Shown piece by piece: positions 6,369-13,527 of a stretch of DNA of 18,394 bases. The stretch is from Dehalococcoidia bacterium UBA2777 (GTDB taxonomy: Bacteria; Chloroflexota; Dehalococcoidia; UBA2247; UBA2777), in NCBI GenBank assembly GCA_002352365.1, contig DEIJ01000016.1, positions 1 through 18,394 on the forward strand, written 5' to 3'. Below the pieces are notes generated by a model. The model was given only the letters and a program-made list of their open reading frames with translations, did not search any database and was not told where the DNA came from. Every line of letters begins with the position of its first letter. Position 1 is the first letter of the stretch. The position numbers and the translations under genes were made by a program.

Positions 6369-6692
6369 CTAGTAGCGCCTCCCCCTCCCACCACCGTAGC
6401 CCCCCCGGTCGCCGCCATAGCTTTGTCCTCGCCCACCTCCGGGCCTGTCAGTGCGTCCCCTGGCCTGGTTTACAGATAACGTTCGTCCCTTCAACTCTTT
6501 CCCGTTCAGGCCAGCAATGGCGGCCTGCGCCTCAGAATTTGAGGGCATATCGACAAAGGCAAAACCCTTGGAGCTGCCTGTGTCACGATCCTTGATGAGA
6601 CTTACCGAGTCCACCTTCCCAAAGGGTTCAAATGCTGTTTGGAGGTCCTGCTCGGTGACTTCGTATGATAGGCTACCCACATAGATGTTCAT
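6369..6692 (-). CDS. Glycine-rich RRM RNA-binding protein, 107 aa
   Basis: Single RNA-recognition-motif protein binding single-stranded RNA in the cytoplasm. RNP2 is IYVGSL (residues 3-8) and RNP1 is KGFAFVDM (42-49), with aromatic residues in place for base stacking. The motif ends near residue 78 and is followed by a tail of GGRG/YGG repeats (85-107), as in cyanobacterial and Chloroflexota Rbp proteins linked to cold stress or mRNA localisation. The ATG at 6692 is chosen because AAGGAGGA precedes it closely; an in-frame ATG at 6722 has no such site. A 6-bp hairpin (6715-6732) lies just upstream of the ribosome site. Function beyond RNA binding is not shown. Confidence 0.93.
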   Translation of the reverse strand: MNIYVGSLSYEVTEQDLQTAFEPFGKVDSVSLIKDRDTGSSKGFAFVDMPSNSEAQAAIAGLNGKELKGRTLSVNQARGRTDRPGGGRGQSYGGDRGGYGGGRGRRY

Positions 6693-6712
6693 TGTTCCTC
6701 CTTCTCTCGCTA

Positions 6713-6823
6713 TTAGCTGCATAAACGCAGCTTCTTGCTCTCTAGGTTATCTCCCATATGCTGGCGAATGGTTTCCAGCACTTCAAAGTCCCACTTGGAG
6801 GTGAAGGTGATGCCGCTCCTGTC
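6713..6823 (-). pseudogene. Short open frame upstream of the RRM gene
   Basis: A minus-strand frame ends KWDFEVLETIRQHMGDNLE...LRLCS at a TAA 20 bases before the RRM start. It looks like the C-terminus of a helical protein but a TAG closes the frame at 6824 and the only candidate start is an internal GTG near 6781. It may be the remnant of a gene once upstream in the same operon, or a leader peptide. Confidence 0.25.
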
Positions 6824-7436
6824 CTACCTGCATGGCAAATTCCCGGGTTGCAAAGTAACAAAGGGATGCGAATCAAACTTCGCCCCTCTTTAAGCCCTTT
6901 GTGGAGAGGTTACTCGACTGAAGTAAGGATAGCACGCCCTATGTATAAAGTCAACTGTAACTACTGTGATATGTGCAGTTTTGGAGAGAACCATTTTGGG
7001 GGTAGTTTTAGTCTTCACTTCGGGAACGGTCTAACCTGAGCTCAATATGCTGCTTGAGCCCTCTAGCGAATCGGATTCTCAAGCTGTCCCAGGTAACCGC
7101 GCTTTGCGCTGGTAGGCCGGGTAAGCAAGGAACTGAACGAGATAGATACAGCACTTAGAAACTACCGAATCCACTATGCTGCCATTGCCTTTTCCCACTA
7201 CCAGCGGTCTTAAAAATTCATTTTGTTGAGAAACACCTCGGCATGGCTTGGGAGGTAGCCCCATGAAGTACATTTTATGCCCTCGCCCAAGTTATCCCCT
7301 TCATCGGGGAACCAACAAACAGTTGCAAAGGAGGTGGTAATGACCTAGAATGGAGTTCGAATAAGGTATCTACGCTAACCTTTTTACAAAGCACCTTAGA
7401 TAAGTTCATGGGGTTTCGTTATGGGGAGGTAGAGGA
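6824..7436. other. Intergenic stretch of about 610 bases, no gene recognised
   Basis: No open frame here has a recognisable domain. A plus frame ending at 7039 has MYKVNCNYCDMC with a Cys-x2-Cys-x2-Cys cluster but random surroundings. At 7327-7348 a strong ribosome site (AAAGGAGG) is followed by ATG ACC TAG, a start with an immediate stop. No tRNA or known riboswitch pattern was identified. Confidence 0.35.
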
Positions 7437-7925
7437 TTGAAACTCGGGATCATAGCCGATAGCCATGATAATATGCCGCTGATTGCCAAGGCTGTAGAGT
7501 TATTCAATCGTGAAAATGTGGATCTGGTATTGCATGCCGGGGACTTTGTGTCCCCATTTACAGCTAGTGAATTCAAAAGTTTGAACATGAAGCTTATCGG
7601 TGTATTTGGGAATAACGATGGGGATAAGCTTTTACTAACCAGGAGGTTTGAAGGGATTGGCGAACTCTACGAGGACTATCACGAGATGAACCTTGAGGGC
7701 AAAAGGATTGTGTTGATGCACCAGCCCAAGTTTTTGGAGGCACTAATCGATAGCAGAAAATATGATCTCATTACCTATGGCCATACACACGAGGTCGACA
7801 TCCAAGGAGGATGGTCCCTGGTAATTAACCCTGGGGAATGTGGCGGCTGGATCAGTGGCAAAGCTACTGTGGCTATTGTGGATCTCAAGATTATGAAGGC
7901 TGGTATCTTTACCCTCTTCCCATAA
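7437..7925 (+). CDS. YfcE/MJ0936-type metallophosphoesterase, 162 aa
   Basis: Calcineurin-like phosphoesterase of the small YfcE/Vps29 group, a soluble two-metal (Mn/Ni) phosphodiesterase of unknown natural substrate. The complete metal set is visible: D8 and H10 (ADSHDN), D36 (AGDF), N59 (GNND), H95 (LMHQ), H116 and H118 (YGHTH). The length matches the family. The start is a TTG at 7437 with GGAGG 7 bases before it and the MKLGIIADSH beginning expected for the family; no other start fits. It is followed 92 bases later by the acetolactate decarboxylase gene on the same strand, possibly one transcript. Confidence 0.92.
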   Translation: MKLGIIADSHDNMPLIAKAVELFNRENVDLVLHAGDFVSPFTASEFKSLNMKLIGVFGNNDGDKLLLTRRFEGIGELYEDYHEMNLEGKRIVLMHQPKFLEALIDSRKYDLITYGHTHEVDIQGGWSLVINPGECGGWISGKATVAIVDLKIMKAGIFTLFP

Positions 7926-8017
7926 GGCTGATCTTCAAGAGGAGGGCCTTAGAAGGATAAGGCGGTAATTGGTATAAAATCTTCAGCAGTGTTGTTTACC
8001 AGGGATTCTATAAGGAG

Positions 8018-8845
8018 ATGAGTTTGGGGAAAAGGATATATTCTATAATAATCTGCCTCGTTCTTCTGGTTTCCGCCACTGCCATCGGCTGTTCAAGAAG
8101 GGGAGAATCCGACGGTGTCTCTAGCAGTTCTGAGTATCAAGAGACATTAACGCAGATTTCCACCGTTGGTGCCCTGCTCGATGGAGTTTATGACGGGGTT
8201 ATTCCCTACAGCGACTTAAAAGAATATGGCGACTTTGGCATCGGCACTTTCGAGGGTTTAGATGGAGAAATGATAGCTCTGAACGGGGACTTCTACCAAG
8301 TAAAGGCTGATGGGGTGGCCTATGAGGTTGAAGGTTCCGTGAAGACACCTTTCGCCTGTGTGACTTTCTTTGATGTCGACAAAGAAGCAAAACTATCTGA
8401 AGGGATGGATTATGCCGATATACAGGAGTTCATCGATTGTCTGATCCCGACGGAAAATATCTTCTACGCCATCAAGATCAGCGGCACCTTCAGTTATGTG
8501 AAAACAAGAAGCGTGCCCAGGCAAACGAAACCCTATCCGCCGCTGGTAGAAGTTACCAAGAACCAGCCCATTTTTGAATTTAACGATGTGAAAGGCACGA
8601 TAGTGGGCTTCCGCTCTCCCCCTTATGTTGCTGGGGGGGTAAATATCCCTGGATTCCACCTTCACTTCATAACCGAAGATCGCAATGCTGGTGGACATCT
8701 GCTCGAGGTACAGGTAGAGGAGGCAAATGTCTGTCTAGACTACACCTCGAAACTATTCATGATCCTGCCGGGTGAAGGCAGCGATTTCTACCAGGTAGAT
8801 TTAACTGAAGTTAAGCGGAAGGAATTGGAAAAAGCAGAGAAATAG
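8018..8845 (+). CDS. Acetolactate decarboxylase, lipoprotein form, 275 aa
   Basis: Converts 2-acetolactate to acetoin and CO2. After a lipoprotein signal peptide (hydrophobic 8-20, lipobox AIGC with C25) the mature part matches the ALDC family throughout: STVGALLDGVYDG, GDFGIGTFEGLDGE, then TFSYVKTRSVPRQ with R164, and FHLHF...GGH supplying zinc ligands H214, H216 and H227, with E253 near the end as the last expected acidic residue. The lipobox predicts an enzyme anchored outside the membrane; secreted ALDC is known in Brevibacillus. AAGGAG abuts the ATG at 8018 with no spacing, so a TTG at 8024, six bases from it, may be the true start. No acetolactate synthase is in the window. Confidence 0.85.
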   Translation: MSLGKRIYSIIICLVLLVSATAIGCSRRGESDGVSSSSEYQETLTQISTVGALLDGVYDGVIPYSDLKEYGDFGIGTFEGLDGEMIALNGDFYQVKADGVAYEVEGSVKTPFACVTFFDVDKEAKLSEGMDYADIQEFIDCLIPTENIFYAIKISGTFSYVKTRSVPRQTKPYPPLVEVTKNQPIFEFNDVKGTIVGFRSPPYVAGGVNIPGFHLHFITEDRNAGGHLLEVQVEEANVCLDYTSKLFMILPGEGSDFYQVDLTEVKRKELEKAEK

Positions 8846-8948
8846 TCTGGTGAGGTAAGCGGATAATGGAGGTGATTAGAGATAGCACCGGCGAAAGTAG
8901 CTTTTATCGTGGGAGTACCGCCCTCTCAGACCACCCTATCCAAATATC

Positions 8949-9023
8949 TGGTCGGGGTGAGAGGATTTGAACCTCCGACCTCATGGTCCCAAACCATGCG
9001 CGCTCCCCCTGCGCTACACCCCG
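8949..9023 (-). tRNA. tRNA-Pro (TGG), CCA encoded
   Basis: On the minus strand: acceptor CGGGGTG/CACCCCG, anticodon stem CATGG/CCATG around loop TTTGGGA (anticodon TGG), T-arm GGAGGTTCAAATCCTC, discriminator A and genomic CCA at 8951-8949. It lies 58 bases after porB on the same strand. Confidence 0.95.
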
Positions 9024-9081
9024 CCATTCAAAGAGAATAAGAAATGCCTCCCGAATAAATCCTTCGATTTTTATGTAAAGT

Positions 9082-10005
9082 TCACTGGCACCGTTTCACC
9101 AGACGAGCCCACTCATTGGCTACCCAGTTCTCCAATTCATCGACTAATGGCTTATTCTCCGGCCGCAAAAGGTGGCCAAACCTCCCTTGAGATTTGAGCC
9201 AATCAATAAGCGGCGATCTTTGAGAGGGCTTATAATTTAATCTACAGCTTCCATGATCAACCTCATAAAGGGGCCAAACACAACTATCAGCAGCCAGCCG
9301 TGATATAGCAATCGTCTCATTGGGTTCGTATCGCCAACCTCGGGGGCAGGGGCTGAGGACATTAATGAACGAGGGGCCATCGGCAGCAACTGCCTTCTGA
9401 ACCTTGGTCATCAGGTCGCGCCAGGCATGGGGTGCTGCCTGAGCTACATAGGGGATATTGTGGGCAGCTATTATAGCAGTGAGATCCTTGCGGGGCTGTG
9501 TTTTGCCGGGGAGAACCTTGCCTACCGGTGAGGTGGTTGTCCACGCACCCTGAGGAGTAGCGCTGCTGCGTTGGATTCCGGTATTCATATAGGCTTCATT
9601 ATTAAGGCAAATATAGAGAAACTTATGACCTCGCTCTATAGCCCCACTTATGAATTGGAGACCGATATCGTAAGTAGCACCATCCCCGGCAAAGGCAACG
9701 AAGTGGATATCTTGATCCTTTATCTTCCCCTGTTTTACTAGGGAGCGGTTGGCGGTTTCAATGCCAGCCAATACAGAGGCTACACTTTCGAAGGCAACAT
9801 GAATCCAGGGGACTCTCCACGAGGTGAAAGGATAAGGCGAGGTTATGATCTCCAAACAGCCAGTAGGAGTAGCTACTACTACAGGGCCATTTATGGCCTG
9901 AAGCACTTGGCGTACGATAGTCGTCTCACTGCAGCCAGTGCAAGCACGGTGCCCCGGTGCTAGCCGATCCTGCTGATTACAAATATCTTTTAGCTTTATT
10001 GTCAC
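9082..10005 (-). CDS. porB: 2-oxoacid:ferredoxin oxidoreductase, beta subunit
   Basis: Thiamine-diphosphate-binding subunit of pyruvate (or another 2-oxoacid):ferredoxin oxidoreductase, which reversibly makes acyl-CoA, CO2 and reduced ferredoxin. HRACTGC (C22, C25), C50 and a Cys in SPCPRGW (near 217) supply the proximal [4Fe-4S] cluster. GDGATYDIG (108-116) with NNEAYMNTG is the ThDP-Mg motif. 307 residues is normal. The GTG start has AGGAGG six bases before it, 11 bases after the porA stop, so translation is probably coupled. Pyruvate is favoured over other 2-oxoacids by overall resemblance to PorB, but the substrate is not proven by sequence. Confidence 0.92.
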   Translation of the reverse strand: MTIKLKDICNQQDRLAPGHRACTGCSETTIVRQVLQAINGPVVVATPTGCLEIITSPYPFTSWRVPWIHVAFESVASVLAGIETANRSLVKQGKIKDQDIHFVAFAGDGATYDIGLQFISGAIERGHKFLYICLNNEAYMNTGIQRSSATPQGAWTTTSPVGKVLPGKTQPRKDLTAIIAAHNIPYVAQAAPHAWRDLMTKVQKAVAADGPSFINVLSPCPRGWRYEPNETIAISRLAADSCVWPLYEVDHGSCRLNYKPSQRSPLIDWLKSQGRFGHLLRPENKPLVDELENWVANEWARLVKRCQ

Positions 10006-10016
10006 CAGAGACCTCC

Positions 10017-11222
10017 TTAAAAATCCCTCAGTCCAAGGTATCTAAAGACCGGCTCCGCGACCCCAGTCTGTACGACCTGAAGGAGATCCCGGTAGACTTG
10101 ACAAAACTCACCGGGGACAGTGTCACGGCCTCCCAGGCCATAGGTATAGTCGACTACTTTTGCTCTTATTCCCCGCTGGAAAAGGGAGGAGCAAACCTCA
10201 ATGAAAACAGGATTACCTTCAGCCCCGAAGCAGCTAGAGCGATCCATTACTGCTATCGCCTTTTTATCTTTAAGAGCCCCGGCAACTGCACTGGGGGGGA
10301 AAGGGCGAAAGCAGCGAATTTTGAGCATTCCCGCTTTGACCCCTTGAGCACGCATCTGATCGGCGGCAACCCTAACCGCACCAGCCGCCGACCCAATGAT
10401 AACAATAGCTACCTCGGCATCCTCCAGCATGTAGGGCTCAACTAAGCCATAGTGCCGGCCGGTGAGCTTGCCATACTCCTCCCCTACCTCGGCAATAACC
10501 TTCAGGGCACAGTTCATCCCTTCCCATTGCTGGCGCTTGTGCTCAAAGAAGTAGTCCCAATGATCGTAAGCACCGAAGGTGGTGGGATGCTCTATATCCA
10601 AAAGTGAATATCGCGGCTTATAGCTGCCGACAAATTCCTTAACCACCTCATCAGGCAACATCTCAACCCGGCCCAAGGTATGACCAAGGACAAATCCAGC
10701 CAGCCCATGCATCACTGGCAGCACAACATCGGGGTGCTCAGCGATGCGCACCGCCTGGATAGCATTATCATATACCTCCTGATGGTTTTCAGCATAAATC
10801 TGGATCCAGCCAGTATCCCGAGCCCCCATCATATCGGTTTGGTCGGTGAGGATATTTAACGGTGCTGAGAGGGAGCGATTAACCACCGCCATGGCGATAG
10901 GACAACGCAGCCCTGAGGCGCACCATAGCATTTCCCACATAAGAGCTAAACCCGCCCCACATGTCGCTGTGAGAGCTCTAGCCCCCGCGGCGGAGGCGCC
11001 GATACAAGCACTCATGGCAGCATGTTCACTCTCTACGGCAATAAATTCAGTATCCACTCGCCCATCGGCAACAAACTCGCTGAAGGTCTGCACCACCTCA
11101 GTCTGGGGGGTTATGGGATAAGCAGCCACCACATCAGGATTTATCTGGCGCATCACCTCAGCCACCACACGATCGCCTTCAAGAGCGACGAACTTGCCTT
11201 TCACATATTGAGTCTCCTGCAT
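10017..11222 (-). CDS. porA: 2-oxoacid:ferredoxin oxidoreductase, alpha subunit
   Basis: Alpha subunit (401 residues) carrying the pyrimidine-binding half of the ThDP site and the CoA-facing domain. Near the N-terminus YPITPQTEVV is the family signature, followed by VESEHAAMSACIGASAAGAR with the catalytic-type Glu. A PorA domain II with GSAAGAVRVAADQMRAQG begins at about residue 277. ATG 11222 was preferred because it lies directly after the porD stop, has a GGTGATC site and gives the usual PorA N-terminus; a frame extension to 11291 would overlap porD. It is the third gene of porCDAB. Confidence 0.92.
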   Translation of the reverse strand: MQETQYVKGKFVALEGDRVVAEVMRQINPDVVAAYPITPQTEVVQTFSEFVADGRVDTEFIAVESEHAAMSACIGASAAGARALTATCGAGLALMWEMLWCASGLRCPIAMAVVNRSLSAPLNILTDQTDMMGARDTGWIQIYAENHQEVYDNAIQAVRIAEHPDVVLPVMHGLAGFVLGHTLGRVEMLPDEVVKEFVGSYKPRYSLLDIEHPTTFGAYDHWDYFFEHKRQQWEGMNCALKVIAEVGEEYGKLTGRHYGLVEPYMLEDAEVAIVIIGSAAGAVRVAADQMRAQGVKAGMLKIRCFRPFPPSAVAGALKDKKAIAVMDRSSCFGAEGNPVFIEVCSSLFQRGIRAKVVDYTYGLGGRDTVPGEFCQVYRDLLQVVQTGVAEPVFRYLGLRDF

Positions 11223-11226
11223 CAGA

Positions 11227-11520
11227 TCACCCCCGTTGAGCTTTAGCCTCCTCCACCATAATGATAGCCTTTCTGGGGCACTCAGTGGCACAAATGCCGC
11301 AGCCCTTGCAGTGCTTCAAATCAACACCTAGTACTTTGCTATCCTCGACCATTATAGTTCCATCGGGGCAATAAATCCAACAGAACATGCAATGAGTGCA
11401 CTTGTCGAAGTCGATAACAGGCCGAAAGGCACGCCAAGTTCCCGTCTCATATGCCACCGAATTACCAGGGTCAGCTACTAGACCTGCAAGGGATATTTCC
11501 TTCCAACCTTTCTGAGCCAA
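11227..11520 (-). CDS. porD: 2-oxoacid:ferredoxin oxidoreductase, delta (ferredoxin) subunit
   Basis: A 97-residue 2x[4Fe-4S] ferredoxin-like subunit passing electrons from the ThDP centre to external ferredoxin. Two complete Cys motifs are seen: CTHCMFCWIYCPDG and CKGCGICATECPR (C-x2-C-x2-C-x3-CP). The N-terminal 35 residues, including GNSVAYETGTWRAFRPV, are typical of PorD. The start is TTG with GGAGGGG upstream. It sits between porC (33 bases) and porA (4 bases), on the same strand. Confidence 0.93.
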   Translation of the reverse strand: MAQKGWKEISLAGLVADPGNSVAYETGTWRAFRPVIDFDKCTHCMFCWIYCPDGTIMVEDSKVLGVDLKHCKGCGICATECPRKAIIMVEEAKAQRG

Positions 11521-11553
11521 TATTCCCCTCCATTCATCAGCCGTGAAGAGCTC

Positions 11554-12126
11554 TTAAGTCGCTTTAGTGCCATCATAGCCTCTCTCGAAGGCCAGGACAT
11601 TTGCCTCCACAATCTCTTGCTTCATAGTAGCGCCTAATCTAGTCCTCAGCTCGTGGATGAGGCTCTCTTTGCTCACCATTCCAGTTACCTTGGCTAAACT
11701 GCCAAGCATAGGGACATTAGGGATATTCCTCCCCAGGGCTTCTATGGCAATGCTTGTGGCATCGATAGTATACACTTTCCCTTTATAGCCAGTTTGCGAG
11801 CGCACCTGGTCTGGGGAGGTAGCAGAGTTAACTAGCAACATTCCCTCTTGTTTCAATCCTTCGGTCACATCGACGATGTCGAGGAGGGTAGCATCAAGCA
11901 CCACCGCTACATCGGGTTCAGTGACCTGGCAGTAAGGCTTAATTGGGGTGGAGCTAATGCGGGTATAAGCTCGAATAGGTGCCCCCATGCGCTCGGCGCC
12001 ATAGTCAGGCATTCCCTGGAAATACTTCCCCTCCTCCATAGCTGCTTCGGCGAGGAGTTTTGATGCGGTCACCGTTCCCTGCCCCCCGCGCCCATGCCAG
12101 CGGATTTCAATAGTCTGATCAGCCAT
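11554..12126 (-). CDS. porC: 2-oxoacid:ferredoxin oxidoreductase, gamma subunit
   Basis: Gamma subunit, 190 residues, first gene of the por set. The N-terminus EIRWHGRGGQGTVTAS is the family signature, followed by YFQGMPDYGAERMGAP and PIRAYTRIS. It has no cofactor of its own and forms part of the heterotetramer. AGGAGG lies ten bases before the ATG. The start is only 19 bases from the 3' end of tRNA-Arg(CCG) on the same strand, so tRNA processing would expose a very short leader; no separate promoter fits in that gap. Confidence 0.93.
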   Translation of the reverse strand: MADQTIEIRWHGRGGQGTVTASKLLAEAAMEEGKYFQGMPDYGAERMGAPIRAYTRISSTPIKPYCQVTEPDVAVVLDATLLDIVDVTEGLKQEGMLLVNSATSPDQVRSQTGYKGKVYTIDATSIAIEALGRNIPNVPMLGSLAKVTGMVSKESLIHELRTRLGATMKQEIVEANVLAFERGYDGTKAT

Positions 12127-12145
12127 GTTGATAAAACCTCCTCAG

Positions 12146-12218
12146 TGCCCCTGGGGCGACTCGAACGCCCGCACCCAGCTCCGGAGGCTGGTGCTCTATC
12201 CACCTGAGCTACAGGGGC
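12146..12218 (-). tRNA. tRNA-Arg (CCG), CCA not encoded
   Basis: On the minus strand: acceptor GCCCCTG/CAGGGGC, anticodon arm CCAGC-CTCCGGA-GCTGG (anticodon CCG), T-arm CGGGCGTTCGAGTCGCCC, discriminator A. The next bases are CTG, so CCA must be added enzymatically, unlike the other tRNAs of this window. It is close in sequence to tRNA-Arg(CCT) at 13439. Confidence 0.94.
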
Positions 12219-12227
12219 AGGCTAAAA

Positions 12228-12303
12228 TGGAGGCGGCGAGCGGATTCGAACCGCTGAATAGGGGTTTTGCAGACCCCCGCCTTAACCTCTTGGCTACGCC
12301 GCC
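12228..12303 (-). tRNA. tRNA-Cys (GCA), CCA encoded
   Basis: On the minus strand: acceptor GGCGGCG/CGCCGCC, anticodon arm GGGGT-CTGCAAA-ACCCC (anticodon GCA), T-arm GCGGTTCGAATCCGC, the U discriminator usual for Cys, and CCA at 12230-12228. Nine bases separate it from tRNA-Arg(CCG). Confidence 0.95.
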
Positions 12304-12353
12304 ATCTCATGTGTGGAAATCATCGCTTTTCGTGGGGCCCTGATTTCTATAGA

Positions 12354-12382
12354 GCGGGAGACGAGATTTGAACTCACCACCT
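12354..12382 (-). pseudogene. tRNA-Gly 3'-half relic
   Basis: On the minus strand GGTG, then GTGAG-TTCAAAT-CTCGT and CTCCCGC match the variable loop, T-arm and 3' acceptor strand of a tRNA-Gly. The acceptor strand and the next base are identical to those of tRNA-Gly(TCC) at 4086. The anticodon and D arms and the 5' acceptor strand are missing. It sits between tRNA-Cys and tRNA-Leu. Confidence 0.6.
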
Positions 12383-12406
12383 TTATTTGAGATGTCAACC
12401 TAATTT

Positions 12407-12493
12407 TGGTGCCGAGGAGGAGATTTGAACTCCTACGGGCTTACGCCCACCACCCCCTCAAGATGGCGTGTCTACCTATTCCACCACCTCGGC
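12407..12493 (-). tRNA. tRNA-Leu (GAG), CCA encoded
   Basis: On the minus strand: acceptor GCCGAGG/CCTCGGC, D-arm with TGGTGGAATAGGTAGACACG, anticodon arm CCATC-TTGAGGG-GGTGG (anticodon GAG), a long variable arm GGGCGTAAGCCC as in class II tRNAs, T-loop TTCAAAT, and CCA at 12409-12407. Confidence 0.94.
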
Positions 12494-12500
12494 GAAAAGG

Positions 12501-12599
12501 TTATGGTTTTGGGCGATTTTTAACAGCCTCTACCTCTTGGTGGATTTTTTCCGCCTTGCGGAGTTGGTTAAGTATCCTTTCTCTCTTTTCCTTCTTCAT
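12501..12599 (-). CDS. Small basic peptide, 32 aa
   Basis: MKKEKRERILNQLRKAEKIH... is a highly charged, predicted helical peptide ending NRPKP. GAGGAG lies seven bases before the ATG and overlaps the stop region of the membrane-protein gene just upstream (stop at 12604), so translation is probably coupled. The stop is seven bases before the mature tRNA-Leu 5' end. No family is recognised; because of its size it would be missed by most gene callers. A role as accessory peptide to the membrane protein is inferred only from position. Confidence 0.5.
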   Translation of the reverse strand: MKKEKRERILNQLRKAEKIHQEVEAVKNRPKP

Positions 12600-12603
12600 A
12601 TCA

Positions 12604-12930
12604 TTACTCCTCTGGTTCTTCCTCAATTTCCTGGCGCACGGCATCTATGATAGCCTGCAGCTTCATGTTGAACCAATATATATCTACAGCTTCTGAGCTG
12701 AAATAATTCTTCTCTTTGCTCTCCTTAGTCAGTTGCTCTCTATTGAAATAGAATCCGAGAATTACCCCAATAATAGCAGAGGAGAAGCCCATCGTAGCTC
12801 TGGCTATATCTATGTTGTCTATGCCGACCACAGAATATATAACAAACCCCATGCACACAACCGCAAGAAAGATCGCCAAGAAATGAGTCACCCATACCCA
12901 ATCATTTCCTTTCGAATTCTGGCTGCTCAT
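12604..12930 (-). CDS. Small two-helix membrane protein, 108 aa
   Basis: Two hydrophobic segments at about 12-35 and 45-63 are joined by a short acidic loop (GIDNIDIARA) and followed by a charged cytoplasmic tail rich in Lys and Glu, ending EIEEEPEE. No known domain is recognised. ATG 12930 is chosen because AGGAGG lies eight bases before it; an in-frame GTG three codons earlier is too close. The gene begins 22 bases after tRNA-Trp and overlaps functionally with the small peptide gene downstream, whose ribosome site lies in its last codons. Confidence 0.75.
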   Translation of the reverse strand: MSSQNSKGNDWVWVTHFLAIFLAVVCMGFVIYSVVGIDNIDIARATMGFSSAIIGVILGFYFNREQLTKESKEKNYFSSEAVDIYWFNMKLQAIIDAVRQEIEEEPEE

Positions 12931-12951
12931 GGTAAACACCTCCTCCCGTTA

Positions 12952-13028
12952 TGGCAGGGGTGGCAGGACTCGAACCCGCGACCTGCGGTTTTGGAGACCG
13001 CTGCTCTACCTATCTGAGCTACACCCCT
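12952..13028 (-). tRNA. tRNA-Trp (CCA), CCA tail encoded
   Basis: On the minus strand: acceptor AGGGGTG/CACCCCT, anticodon arm GCGGT-CTCCAAA-ACCGC (anticodon CCA), T-loop TTCGAGT, the G discriminator typical of Trp, and CCA at 12954-12952. Confidence 0.95.
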
Positions 13029-13058
13029 TTTCAAGCTATTCGCTTTCTTCTATCCTTT

Positions 13059-13397
13059 CTAGTCTTCGCTTACCGTGAAGCCACCAAAGATGCTTATGGC
13101 ATTTATATGTAGCGCCTTAGCAGAGGCTGGAGAGAGCCCCTTTGGCTGAGAGCGCTTCATCTTCCTGCCCCCAAATATTGACAAACCGGAGAGGGTGACA
13201 GGCATGTCTTGGGGAATGATAACCTTACTTCCTCCGAACACCGACACCGCTACCACCTGGGTAACATCCTCCTCCAACTCAGCCTGGCGGAAATCGAGTT
13301 CGGAGCTGCCGAAAAAAGCAATGGACCATACCTTGCTGCCGGGCCGCCATACTCTCTGCCCAAGCTTCGAGCCGCCAAAAATCGCTACGCTTTTCAC
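13059..13397 (-). CDS. FGG-repeat protein, LiaF C-terminal-like, 112 aa
   Basis: The motif (I/V/F)FG(G/S)xxx recurs at about residues 6, 28, 53, 74 and 103, each followed by a beta-prone stretch (for example AIFGGSK, SVFGGSKV, SIFGGRK, SIFGGFTV). This is the pattern of the LiaF C-terminal / cell-wall-active antibiotic response domain and related DUF proteins, a small beta-solenoid. Those proteins usually carry N-terminal membrane helices; this one has none, so it would be a free cytoplasmic repeat domain. The GTG start has AAGGA about 6 bases before it. It lies between tRNA-Arg(CCT) and tRNA-Trp on the same strand. Function unknown; cell-envelope stress signalling is only a family-based guess. 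Confidence 0.75.
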   Translation of the reverse strand: MKSVAIFGGSKLGQRVWRPGSKVWSIAFFGSSELDFRQAELEEDVTQVVAVSVFGGSKVIIPQDMPVTLSGLSIFGGRKMKRSQPKGLSPASAKALHINAISIFGGFTVSED

Positions 13398-13438
13398 CGT
13401 TTATCCTTCTTGTATTAGGTTGGTCACATTCTCTGCTA

Positions 13439-13515
13439 TGGTACCCCTGGGGCGACTCGAACGCCCGACACGCGGTTTAGGAAACCGCTGCTCTATCCAC
13501 CTGAGCTACAGGGGC
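13439..13515 (-). tRNA. tRNA-Arg (CCT), CCA encoded
   Basis: On the minus strand: acceptor GCCCCTG with CAGGGGT (first pair G-U), anticodon arm GCGGT-TTCCTAA-ACCGC (anticodon CCT), T-arm CGGGCGTTCGAGTCGCCC, discriminator A and CCA at 13441-13439. Confidence 0.94.
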
Positions 13516-13527
13516 CTTTCCTTTCTT

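Noticed and set aside
9957..10445. Plus-strand frame of 162 aa
   Set aside because: Antisense to porA/porB, both unmistakable.
11022..11246. Plus-strand frame of 74 aa
   Set aside because: Antisense to porA, no ribosome site or domain.
12393..12398. TTGACA on the minus strand as an internal promoter in the tRNA array
   Set aside because: No -10 element at 16-18 bases; the sequence there is the tRNA-Gly relic.
12125..13017. Plus-strand frames crossing the tRNA genes
   Set aside because: They translate antisense tRNA (for example the SNARTQLRR and DSNPRPAVLETAALP type peptides), a common false call.
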